Shown piece after piece: positions 44,176 to 55,171 of a stretch of 64,000 nt of DNA. A program made the translations under genes and the position numbers. Positions within the stretch are counted from its first letter, which is position 1, and the number at the start of each line of letters is the position of its first letter. A model generated the notes under the pieces. That model was not told the DNA's origin. It saw nothing but the letters and a program-made list of their open reading frames with translations, and made no database searches. This DNA comes from Puccinia triticina. Taxonomy: Eukaryota; Basidiomycota; Pucciniomycetes; Pucciniales; Pucciniaceae. The stretch spans positions 5,766,001 through 5,830,000 of the forward strand of contig NC_070565.1 of assembly GCF_026914185.1 (NCBI RefSeq). Reading direction: 5' to 3'.

Positions 44176-45003
44176 AGATCTTGGATTTTTTGAAGGTATC
44201 CTTGTTATGAAAAAAAAAAATCATAATATTAATCCAAAAAAAAAACGCACCCGCTACCCCAATAGCCCCCGGTGTGGTAAGTATGGCACCAAAATAAAGT
44301 CTTTTCCCCTCAATATAACCCTCTCTGGAATACTCAAGCACCCACATCCCTTAAGGATCAAGGCCAGGACAACTCATACCCATCAACAGGCCCCCCATTC
44401 TCTCTTCACCCTTTTCCCCCACCTTCTGGATACCCACCTACACCAATTCAATACTCCTCAGGCTCCCAGCTAGGCACAAGTGGGAGAAAGTCACCCATCA
44501 GACAGAGCCAGACTATTAGGAAAGACCCTGAATGTTCATCATCTTTTCCTCCCCTCCCAATCCAGCATAACAAACTCATTTTGGAATTAGCCACACATGT
44601 AATAACCATGGAGATCCCATCTTGGTTAACCCTTGCCCCCTTTGGTTTTAGCTCTTCCCTTTTCAGCCACTCATATGATATGTAATCCCTTTCTGCTGAT
44701 GTTTCATTGTCTCTCCACATTCCAGCCTCATTCCAGAACTCTCCATCCCCATAGCATTTTCAGCCTCAGTGTGAAGACTAGGCTACTACTTATTTCACTA
44801 TGTGGCTGTGAAACTTATCCAAGAGGATAGTTTGTTGTGTGCTTAAGCAAATAGATAGAATTCAGAGGTTATGATCAAGCTTTGTTTGTAAGGTTTTATA
44901 GTTTTATATTTATGCTTTCTGAGAAAGAGTTTACTCAGATGAATTATTGATAAAGATAAATAAGCTTAATACTATGGTGACAAATAATAGGGTCTTGGAA
45001 AAA
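44176..45003. repeat. LTR-like sequence and unclassified DNA
   Basis: 44480-44540 (GTGGGAGAAAGTC, CAGAGCCAGACTATTAGGAA, GACCCTGAATGTTCA) is matched in inverted orientation at 56265-56345, inside a likely LTR. This suggests a diverged solo LTR, perhaps starting at TGTGGTAAGTATGG near 44273. No gene is recognised. Confidence 0.45.
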
Positions 45004-45301
45004 CGACTCCCAAGTTTTGGGAAAACGACTCCCACACGTCTGCGCGACTATTTTTCAACCAGCGCTAGACGTCGACCTAGACCCTTTTTTTGGGTACGGC
45101 TTTTTTGGGAGTCGTCAACCCAAAAAAATTATTTTTTGGGAGTCGTCCCCACCAATTTTTATGAATATTTTTAATATTTTTTTCCCGGGTGGTTTGGGAG
45201 TCGTTCACCCAAAAGGAGTGCCCCCCGCGTTATTTTGGGAGTCGGCCGCGGGGGCCACGGAAGCCCCCAGGGAGTCGTGACAACTCCCGTTGCCGACTCC
45301 C
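45004..45301. promoter_or_regulatory. Octamer cluster CGACTCCC/GGGAGTCG in the 5' flank of MULE copy 1
   Basis: Eight copies lie at 45004, 45026, 45107, 45138, 45196, 45237, 45270 and 45294, in both orientations (two plus, five minus, one plus). The cluster ends 110 bp before the proposed ATG at 45411. The same octamer recurs in exon 2 and in the third intron. It could be a transposase- or host-factor-binding site; that is inference. Confidence 0.65.
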
Positions 45302-45977
45302 CTTCGAGTCCCCCACCCATCACACAAGTCAGACACCACAACCGCCACACCAACCGCCTGATCACCCCCACCCGTCCACCCCAACCGCCCAATCGATCAA
45401 ACGAAAAGAAATGTTTAATCCTGCCGCCCGCGCCGCCGTCCAGGACCAGGAATCCCAGGCCCCTGTTGCCGCCATGGAGCACGCTGAGCCCCCAATGGCC
45501 GCCGTCGACCACAACCAGGAATCCCAGGCCCCTGTTGCCGCCATGGAGCACGCCGAGCCCCCAATGGCCGCCGTCGACCACGCCGAGCCCCCTGTCGCCG
45601 CCATCAAGTACGCCAAGGCCCCAATGCCTGGCGAGCACACGGAGCCCCCAGTGGCTGGCGAGCACGAGCACACCAAGCCCCCAGTGGCTGGCGAGCACGC
45701 CGAGGAAACCCAAGCCGGAGGGCCAGGTAAGCCCCCTCTCCCCTGCCGACTCCCTCCCATGCAAAATGGAGGCATTGAGCCCCCAATACCCTGTTCCTGC
45801 CCCTGATCCAGGTGCGAATCAAGACGCCGCCGAAGGCCTTGCGGCCCAGGACCACGCAGCCACCCTGGCCATTCTAGACCCCCAAGGAGCCGTCCTAGCC
45901 AGCGGTGCTCAAGGTCTAGCGCCCGCCTACGCTGCTGACTCCCGTGACCCCGTCGACACCCAACGTCCCGCAGCCGC

Positions 45978-46070
45978 CGACTCCCAGCCTCCCGCAGCCG
46001 CCGACTCCCAAACGGCAGCCGCCGACTCCCATTCAGCCGCCGACTCCCAAACCGCAGCCGCCGACTCCCA
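45978..46070 (+). repeat. Five in-frame CGACTCCCA repeats in MULE exon 2
   Basis: Exact copies of CGACTCCCA start at 45978, 46002, 46023, 46041 and 46062, spaced 24, 21, 18 and 21 bp, all multiples of three. They are read as A-D-S-Q or A-D-S-H. The nonamer is identical to that in the 5' flank and the intron, so the DNA word, not only the peptide, is repeated. Confidence 0.85.
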
Positions 46071-48144
46071 GGCCATTGCCTCCGTCGAAGCTTGCATTCA
46101 GACAACTGAAGCCCTTCAAGACGTCACCCTAGACCCCCTCCTCCTTCAACTTACTCAAGAAATCACCAAAAAAAAACTAGAAAATCAAATCCACAAAGAA
46201 AATGAGGAAGAAGATGAAGATTATAGCTTAGATAATCCAGACGAGAAGAAGACACTCGAGGAATATGTAGAGCTAGCTAGAGAAGAGAAAACTATTGAAG
46301 ATTGTATTGTAATGTTAGAATTAGATGAAGATAATACTACTAACAATGATCCAAACTCTGGAACTGTTCCACCCAAAAAAAACCCAGAAGAAATCGAGAA
46401 AATTGCTGAAGAGAGAACTGAGAAGGAGTTCAAAGAAATGGAGCTTGAGAACAAGAATCAACCGGATGATGAAGACTCAGTAAATGAAGAAGGAGAAAGG
46501 ACAATTTACGACAACATTCCTGCGGCACCAGCTGAAAATTATGACGATGTTGAATCAGTTAAGGAGGCCATCCAAGAATTTGCTTGGGCGCATGGCTATG
46601 GGATATCGGTCAAACGCTCTGTTCCTGGAAAGAGTGTCCATTTTAAATGTGTCAGGTCTGTTATTTCCCAGTTCTTTTTCATTCTTCTGTTAGTATTGAC
46701 TGACATTGAATCCACATTGAAATGATACAGAGGAGGTGATCCTGCAAAAAACAAACGTAAAGGTGATACTCGTGAAAATATATCATCTCGATTGATTGGC
46801 TGTCCGTTTGCCGCGGCTGTATACAACCAGAAGAAGAAGGGCCACTGGAAATTCTCAGTCTCCAAATTGACTCATAATCACCGCCCCACCGCCGCTGTTG
46901 CCCACACTGTTCACCGTAAGCTCAGCGACACTCTCTACGAAGAAATGAAAAGACTTGGCGAGGCCGGATTGCGACCGGCACAAATACTTGAATGCCTCAA
47001 GAAGCTGCACCCTGACGAGACAATCCTGGCCACGATTGATACAATTTACTCAGCACGAAAGCGGGCTGCGCAAGAGATGTTGCAAGGAATCAGTCCCATC
47101 ATTCACCTGAATGAAATTCTGGCTGGAACCGATTTCACGACAATGACAAAGGTCAACGAATCTGGCGAGCTCAAGGGCCTTTTTTTCTGTCATTCCCTCT
47201 CTGTGAAGCTTCTCCATCAGTACCATTTGATCCTTTTCCTTGACTGTACGTACAAGACAAATAAGTATCGGATGCCTCTCCTCCACATCACTGGTGTTAC
47301 TGGAGCCAACAAGTCTTTCAGTTTGGCGTTCTGCTTTCTCGCCAAAGAGACACAAGATTATTACGACTGGGCGCTCAAATCCCTCCTGACTGTTTTCACC
47401 TCGAACAAGATTCCCCTTCCTGCTGTTGTTCTGACCGACCGAGAAGAAGCTCTCATCTCCTCTCTCCAGTCCAATTTTCCGGATTTGAATCACATGCTTT
47501 GCACTTGGCACATACAGAAGAACTTGGTCTCCAATGGCGCAAAACACATCAAGAACAAGGCGAAGGAGTTCGAAATGCTTCAACACTGGAGCAACTTAAT
47601 CAAGATGACTAGTCCAGGCGATTTCTGTTCAAGCTTCAGTCGTTTTTGCGCGAAATACGGCGAAAGTTTTGGAGATTACATGATTGAGACATGGCTTCCG
47701 GTGTGTGAAAAGTATGCTAACGCTTGGACAAAGGATATACCTCATTTTGACCATCGGACGACGTCTTGAATTGAATCATCGCATGCTTTCATCAAATCTT
47801 ATCTCCTGGGCCCCAACAATTCTTTTGCCGCCGTCATCAAGTTAATCACGAATGCACTTGAAGCTCAATCCCACGAAATCTCCGCAGCGCATCACAAGGA
47901 GAAGATTAGAAGCCTTCGATCAATAGGGAAGATTTTCTTGCTCTGTCACGGCCGGATCACCCACTTTGCTCTCCGGAAGGCGCAGGATAATCTGAGAGCA
48001 AGTGTTGACCTGGAGAATTGGCACAGGTGCAACGGGTGTTACAAAAACCGGATGGGAATTCCTTGTAAGCATACAATTTGGCAGCGCGCAATGGATGGCG
48101 AGAAGATACTTCCCGAGGATTTTCATGTCCAGTGGCACATGAAG

Positions 48145-48524
48145 GTAAGATATGGGTCTTTTTTTATCTTTTTGTCATGTGGGGGGGCCTTGGATGGCCG
48201 GTTTTTGTGGACGACTCCCATTTTTCCTGACGACTCCCATTTCTCGGCGGACGACTCCCATTTTTCTCCAACAACTCCCTTTTACCCCCGCGCGCACCTG
48301 GGACACGAACGACTCCCATTTTCTGTCCGTGCGGCATGCAAATTGGAATAACGACTCCCAACGACTCCCAAATCGCCTTACCGCGGGCCCTCAATTGGAA
48401 GAACGACTCCCGCCAACTCCCATTCGTCCGGCCATTGCCACCGCCCCTCTGCCACCCCTCCCTCCAATTTTTAACCTCCCCTGCGCCATTCCCTTACTAA
48501 CTGGAGTCTTTTCATTCCCCCCAG
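48145..48524 (+). repeat. Octamer-rich intron of MULE copy 1
   Basis: This 380-nt intron (GTAAGA...CCCCAG) has seven CGACTCCC copies at 48212, 48231, 48252, 48310, 48352, 48362 and 48404, all plus orientation, plus degenerate CAACTCCC forms. It is several times longer than other introns in the window, and a partial frame runs through it without a domain. Confidence 0.75.
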
Positions 48525-50224
48525 GATCTCCATGCTCTTGGCACCAACACTGATCTCACCCAAATCGAGCAAGTCGACCGGATCCGCGGAAGGCTCCTGC
48601 AGATGAATCCCGCGCAGATGGCGGACCAGTTACAAGCTATCAACAGCCTATTGGAAGGCTCTGGAACCGTCGTGACGATCCAGGAACCAACACAAGCTCA
48701 GACCACCCGTGGACGTCCAAAAGGCGCGCCAAACAAACCAAAAACTACGAAAAGGGACCCCTCCGCCTTCGAACACGTTGAAAATAAAAGGAAGAATGAA
48801 GAAGGAGTGATGATGAAGTCCAAGAAACAGAAGCTAGCGGAAACCAGAAAAGCGGAGAAGGAAGAAATGAAACAAATGAAGAAAGAAGAGAAGGAGCAAC
48901 AAAAAAGGAAGAAAGAAGAGGAGGAGAAGAAGAAGAAGGAACCAGCACCCAAAAAGAGGAAACTTCCACCCCAAAACTCAAAGACCGCCAAGAAAGTCGC
49001 TCAGTCTCCTTCTCCAACTCCTTCTCCGTCGCCGTCTCCATCACCACCACCCTCCTCACCTGCGCTTCCTCCTCCTCCGCCGCCGAAAGCCCAAGTCCCA
49101 ACAAAGCGCTTCAAACCGGTCCGCGTCGCACCTAAGAAGCCAGCTTCCCCTTCCCCTCCTGTGAACTCCGCCTCGTCTACCACCGCCCCTCCGCAGCAAC
49201 GTACGTCCCGCGCCGCTGGGAAGATGCGAGCTCCGCCTTCCCCTTCCCCTCCTTTGCAATCAACCTCGTCTGCCCCCGCGCCTCCGCCGCAACGTCCGAC
49301 CCGCGCCACTGCTAAGAAGCCTGCTCAATCAACCTCGTCTGCCCCCGCCCCTCCGCCGAAATCTAGCCGGGTACCTCCGCCGCGACCCGCGCGAGCCACG
49401 CGAGTCCCTCCACCGCCAACAGCTCCAGTCCCTCCACCACCAACAGCACCAGTCCCCCCACCCCCATCCAAAGAACCAGTTGACCGACCGAATTGGCTCA
49501 ATCAACTCCCAGTCATCATCAGATCCTCGGTCAAGCGGATACTTGATGTCGAGTCAGATGGCCATTGTGGATTCCGCGCGGTGGCATGGTGCTTGGGGAA
49601 TGGTCAGGGCGCTTGGAGTGCAGTCCGAGAAGCTCTAGCCGACAAAATCAGCAAACAAGGCGAGTGGTACGTGAAGTTGGGACATTTTCACAACATCAAG
49701 TCGACTCTGGCCAGAATAAACTTTTCCGGTACCAAAGGTTGCGGTATGGCTCATTGGATGGCAATGCCCTCCTCCGGCGAAGCACTGGCCAACACTTTCC
49801 AACGGCCAGTTTTTTATTTCACTGAAGAGTGGTCTCAAACTTTCCTTCCCTCCTTCTGCCCTCCTAACCAAAACCCCCCGATCTTCTTGGCTTTCATCCG
49901 GCAACTCGATCACTTTGTGGCTCTAGAACTATCCTCCCCTGATGTCTTCCCTGCCCCTTCCCTACAAAGGAGCTGGAAGCTAAATGCCAACCCAGAGGCA
50001 CGAGGTTGGGAGGCAAGATACTCTGATTGTTTTGCTCAAACAGGTGGAAGAAAGCTCCTCTTTCCTGATAAGTGTGGTAAATTTTACTAGTATTTCCATT
50101 TGTAGTTTTCATGTATTGGTGGTTGTTCTAGTCTTTTTTGAATAAATATTGTGAATATTATTCCTCTCTAGTATTTTTTGAATAAACACTTTTTATATTT
50201 TCTTGTCCTCATTATTTCTGGCAG

Positions 50225-50850
50225 CTCTGAGATTTTGTGTCATCAAACATGAGGTACAAATTGTGCGCTGGTAGGGAGCATGTCTATTGTGGAGCTGCAC
50301 CCCTCATATCTCATGTTCTGATGGTACACTAATGCCACAAACATTATAGCGCAGAGGAGTTACAGTCTTGAAATATCCCTGAAAATTTTAGACTGTTTGG
50401 TTGTGTAACACAAAAGTTACACAGTTAGCAGTCATTTCCTACTGAGCATTCGGCACGCCCCTTATGTGTCATGTTCTGATGGAACAATAATGCCAGAAAT
50501 TTTATATGACAGAGTTTATGCAGTCTTAAGATATCCCTGAAATTTGTGGACATTTTGGGTGTGTAACGCAAAAGTTACAGAGTCAGCAGTTATTTTCCTA
50601 CTAATTTTGGCGCACATCCCTTATATCTAATTTTCTGATGGGAAAATACTGCTAAAACTTTCAGTATTGTATTTTTATGTATGTTTCTCTGTGATATCAA
50701 ATTTTTATGTCTCTAGTACGTGGAACAAAAAAGTTATACATATTAAAAAGGGGGTTACTAAAAATACCCGGTTTTTCCGCAATTGTACCCGGTTTTTTTA
50801 TACCCCCTTTTCCGCATTCACACCCGGATTTTTTCTACTCATTTTCAGGC
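50225..50850. repeat. Flanking repeat block, between MULE copies
   Basis: Units of about 165-170 bp contain CCCTCATATCTCATGTTCTGATGG, split as CATATCTCATGTTCTGATGG, CCTGAAAATTTTAGACTGTT and TGTAACACAAAAGTTACA. At least two and a half units occur in the same orientation, followed by GGGGGTTACTAAA and CCCCCTTTTCCGCATTCACA. All parts are shared with 43128-43985. Confidence 0.7.
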
Positions 50851-51326
50851 CTTGGAAATAAGATGAAAATTCATCTAGAATTAAGATCAGAATTATCATG
50901 CACTCAAAAGTGCAAAAAAGTCAAATTAAAAAAAAAGAAAAACATACCCGGTTTTTTTCATACCCGGTTTTCCGCATCCATACCCGGGCATTTTTTTATA
51001 TTTTTCTTTTGGAATCTCATGTAATTTTATGTATTTTCATGATACACACACTATGAATGAATGTAACATGGTCAATTTCGATTGAAGGGGGCTATTGCGG
51101 GCCTCCCAAGTGCCGGGTGTGCGAAATTGACGCGGCACAGTCCCGCTTTCCGCGTGTACACCCGCATAATGAATAATTCAATATTCTGTATGGTTGAGGA
51201 AGCGCGAACTCCGTCGCTCGATCAAGAATTTTCACCCTCCAAACACGATCACCATTGCTTCAAAGATCACCCCCAACTAGAGCACCCCGACCTCAAAGAC
51301 TACCCATCAGCCTTCTGCTTTTCACT

Positions 51327-54300
51327 ATGTCTTTGGAAGCTCAAGATCCCCTCCCCTCTCCCCCAGGAATGTCTGAATCCCAGTCTCTTGAAAAGCCTCC
51401 TACCCCCATGCCCCCCCCTCCTGAAAGGACATATCAATCTCAGAAGGCGCTTTATGATGATGCCCAAGCTTGGGCAAAGGCACACGGTTATGCCATCATC
51501 TGCGCGCGCTCTAATGTCAACGAGCATGAGCAAAGATATACCTATCAATGCGACAGATCAGGTACATGTCCACCCCGCGAAAACGAAAACCCTGATGGCA
51601 AAGGGAAATTGGGCAAGACCAAAAAGATCGATTGTCCATTTAAATTTACTGGCAACTACTACAAAAAGAAGAATTTCTTTAAAATTATGATTAAAGATCC
51701 CTCTCACAACCATCCACCGTCCGAACATTTCTCTGCTCATGCTGTCCATTGAAGATTAACGGAACAAGACCAAGCCATTGTCAGTCAAATGTCTCATGCC
51801 GGTGTCAAACCCCTCCAAATAAAGTCGGCCTTAATCCAGAGTGAACACCCTTCTTCCACCACTCTAAACACCCTCTACAACCACCGATACAAAATGCGAA
51901 TAGAGCAACTCGACGGACGTTCTCTTATGGAAGCCCTTATTTATGAAATGCGCAAATCCGATTTTTACCACGTCATCCGCAACGAAGAAGGCCAGATGAA
52001 CGCTCTTTTTTTTGCCCATCCTCAATCTCTTGTCTTAGCAAAGAGATTCCCCACTATTTTTCTTTTGGACTGCACCTACAAAACCAAAAAATACCAGCTT
52101 CCTTTACTACACATAGTTGGTGTCAATAGTGGCAATCATTCTTTTTCTGCTGCCTTTGCTTTCCTCTCATCCAAACAAACCCAAGATTATATATGGGCTT
52201 TACAACAATTTTTATCTGCGTTAGACGGCCAATATCCCTCAGTCCTTGCCACCGACAAAGAGGCCGCGCTCATGGCCGCAATCGATGCCGTTTTCCCAGA
52301 CGTTGCTCACATTCTGTGCAGCTGGCACATCTACAAGAATACCAAGGCTGAATGCCGCAAACATTTCAAATCCGACGCCGAATGGGAATCATTTTCAACC
52401 CACTGGCATCAATTGGTTTCGTCTAAAACCACCGTTGAATATTCTGATAATTTCTCCAAGATTTCAAAGATTTGGAACTCCGATACCGCTGATTATCTTA
52501 TAAAGAACTGGTTTCCCATCAAGGAGAAATTTGTGGGTGCTTTTGTCCACAAACATCTGCATTTCGGCAACACGGTCACCTCTCGAGTTGAAGGTCTTCA
52601 CGGATACATCAAACAATTTATTAACTCCTCTACGAGCTCGTTATCCGCTGTGATTCACCTGATCTACACAGCCAACTCTATCAATTTGCATGAACTGTTT
52701 GTTGAATCAACCCAACAGACAATGAAGCATTTAGTCGGCCTGCCACCTTCCCTTGCCAATCTCAACGGTATAATCACTCATCACGTACTTGAGACGCTCC
52801 ACTCTTATCACCTCGCCAAACCGGCCGAAACGACCTGCACCAGAACTTGGGTAACTCACATGGGGATGCCTTGCATCCACGAAGTTCAAGAAGCCGAGAT
52901 CACAAATCGAGTATTCTGTGCTGAAGATTTTCACACACAATGGCATGTTGCGAACAATCTGGTGCGTTTCTTTTTATTCCATCCTACTCCACAATCTGTT
53001 CCACGGACTAATTGACATTTTTTGTCCTCAGGTAGTGCCGAGCGTACCCAGCGCCAAAGCCGAAATGCCGCCAACAAAAGAGGCGAACGAGGAGATCTTT
53101 CTCAGCAAAATCTTCCCCGCGTTTCAATTATTCCAAGCTGGCGAGCAGAAATACTACTTATCAGAAATCCGCAAGCTTTTCGAAGGGACATACACGTTAG
53201 TTCCTATCCAAGAGCCAAAAGTCAAAGCCCTGCGAGGATGCCCTGCTGGATCCAAAAACAAAAGGCATATATCGAAGACATCTTCAAAGCGCGATCCCTC
53301 AAGACATGAATATGTTGTTGGGAATACAAAAAAACGTGGACGCGGAAGGCCAAAGAAGTCCGGCACTGTGGAACCAAAGGTTAGTAATTTCATTGTTTCT
53401 TTTTGTACTGAATCATTGAGGCTAATGTTAATTTTTTCCAGGTTCCCAAGAAGAGGGGAAGGCCACGAAAAAACCCTGTGGATACGGAGGACAAAGAGGA
53501 AGAGGAATCCAAAGATGATGAAGACAATGAGGACAACGACGACACAGAGGAGGAGGAGAAGGACGAAGACGGCAAGGACAAAGACAACAACGGCGAAGAG
53601 GACCAGGAGGATGCTTCATCTGATGGGGAGCTACCTGGACCTGCGGAATTAATGGAGCCAAATTATTCTTCTCCTATATTGAAAACAGTAAGTCTCCATC
53701 TTTAAATGCTATAGAAATAATTTTCCAAGCCTTACCTATTTTCTTTGCCCCATACTTAGCGGTCAGGGAGACGGATCCGCAAGAAATCCCAGGGCCTCTG
53801 CAAGAGGGTGAAATTTGACAAGGAGGTATCCAACAGCGATGAAAATGCCCCTTACAGACCTTTAAGTGTAAGCTGACTCGGAAAATATGATTACTTTAAA
53901 TTTTGCTGATTTTTTTGGGTATGTGACTTAGGGAAAAATGACTACAAGCTCTTTCTCCACAGAGTCAATTCAGCATAATGAAACAGCACAATTATCCTGG
54001 AGTACTTACTTTGAATTGGATGTCCTTGACGTGAGTGATTTTTAAGAACTTCTGCTTCTTTTTATCTTTTTCTCACATATTTCGCTCTCATTTTCTCTCT
54101 ATTAGTATAAAATGAAGGACTCCATTATACCTCAAGAAGCTGTGAGTTATATCTCAGTTATCACGGACGTTGCCGGCAATGGAAACTGCGGATTTCGAGC
54201 GGCTGCCGTAAGTATGGGATGTCCAACCGAAGACTGGGTGAATATCCGCGCCAAAATGAAGGAAGAAATGACCAAAAACAAACTCTACTCAAATCTCACG

Positions 54301-54735
54301 TACCTGTCAAACGTTTGGGAGGAAAAAACTGAAGAACTCAAGGAATCACTCAGCTGGGCCGGCAAGGGAATAGCCCCTAAAAAATATTGGTTAACTTTTC
54401 CTTCTCATGGGCACTTGATGGCTGACACTTACAGAAGGCCAGTTGTCTTATTTGCAGAGGGCTCTACTCTTTTTCTCCCCCTTTCTTATCCTCCCTCAGA
54501 CCACCCTCCGATCTGCATGATTCTAGTTAAGGATATTTCCCATTTTATCTCCTTCTCATTTAACGTGGATTTATGGCCTTCCCCAATAGTGGATTCTTAT
54601 TGGAAGTCATATGCCAAAGATGAAGCCTTGGGGTGGTTAAAAAAAGTTCAGCCCAATATTGAGTTGGGCTCAATGGTCTTGTATCCCCCAAAACGACGCT
54701 CTTCTAGACTTAATAAAGTTGTAAATATCAATTAG
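51327..54735 (+). pseudogene. FAR1-MULE transposase with AT-hooks and OTU domain, copy 2
   Basis: Exons 51327-52961, 53032-53379, 53442-53687, 53760-53867, 53932-54030 and 54106-54735 join in phase 0, with one in-frame TGA at 51750. The order matches copy 1 but the sequence is strongly diverged. FAR1-type domain: WAKAHGYAIICARS ... YQCDRSG ... DCPF ... HNHPP. Transposase: LDCTYKTKKYQLPLLHIVGV, VLATDKEAAL, CSWHIYKN, TSRVEGLHGYIK with all three acidic residues. The SWIM region is reduced to a partial CTRTWVTHMGMPCIH. AT-hooks are KRGRGRPKKSG and KKRGRPRKNP. A long acidic exon follows, then an OTU-like domain with GNGNCGFRA and HFISF. The TGA sits directly after the FAR1 domain, where copy 1 has an Arg. 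A start at 51327 is chosen because it opens the P-rich leader. Confidence 0.82.
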
Positions 54736-54746
54736 TTCTTCGGACC

Positions 54747-54925
54747 TACTTCGTGCAGCAGAGAAAAACTCTTTGCGCACAGAATCAACCACTACTTGAC
54801 GTCAGGCCCGCTGTGCGCGCAAGCCGAAAAATACTTCGCGCACAGAAAAAAAGGATTGGCATTTTTGGATTTATTTCTTGATCAAAATTAAGAGGGGGTT
54901 TTTCTTGCCTCCCCCAACAATGTTT
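54747..54925 (+). repeat. Direct repeat bracketing the MULE pair, right copy
   Basis: It starts 12 bp after the stop of MULE copy 2 and is collinear with 43990-44175 (GTGCAGCAG, AAAACTCTTTGCGC, ACAGAATCAAC, CCGCTGTGCGCGCAAGCC). It is about 85% similar by eye. Confidence 0.7.
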
Positions 54926-55171
54926 CATAATTTTAGGGCCACCCTTATGGTGCCAAAATAAATCCCAAACATTAATTCCAGAAAATAGTGGATGAACCCC
55001 CGTCGGGGACTTGACTGGCAGATTCCCCTGCTCAACGGTCAGTCCCCGGGGGACAGGAAGCACCCGCAAGCAGCACAAGACCACTTCGCCTAGAGGACAC
55101 CGCCAGGAATACAAATACACCAGATCTCAGCAACTCCACCGGATCTCAGCAACTCAGCAACACGAAACAAC

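Larger units (their letters stand above)
45411..50090 (+). pseudogene. FAR1-MULE transposase fused to an OTU cysteine-protease domain, copy 1
   Basis: Exons 45411-45726, 45812-46655, 46731-48144 and 48525-50090 join in phase and span 1380 codons, with one in-frame TGA at 47767 (codon 733). Order of parts: repeats of the type MEHAEPPMAAVDH, AADSQ repeats, an acidic stretch, a FAR1-type domain (FAWAHGYGI ... CPF ... HNHRP), and a MULE transposase (LDCTYKTNKY, VVLTDREEAL, CTWHIQKN). Then come a SWIM-like finger (CNGCYKNRMGIPCKH), an AT-hook-like RGRPKG, a Lys/Glu and Pro-rich linker, and an OTU domain with DGHCGF (Cys1206) and DHFVAL (His1321). The TGA falls two codons before the third acidic residue expected in R-x-E-S, so the first product would lack it and everything after. 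A C-to-T change in a CGA codon explains it. Confidence 0.85.
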
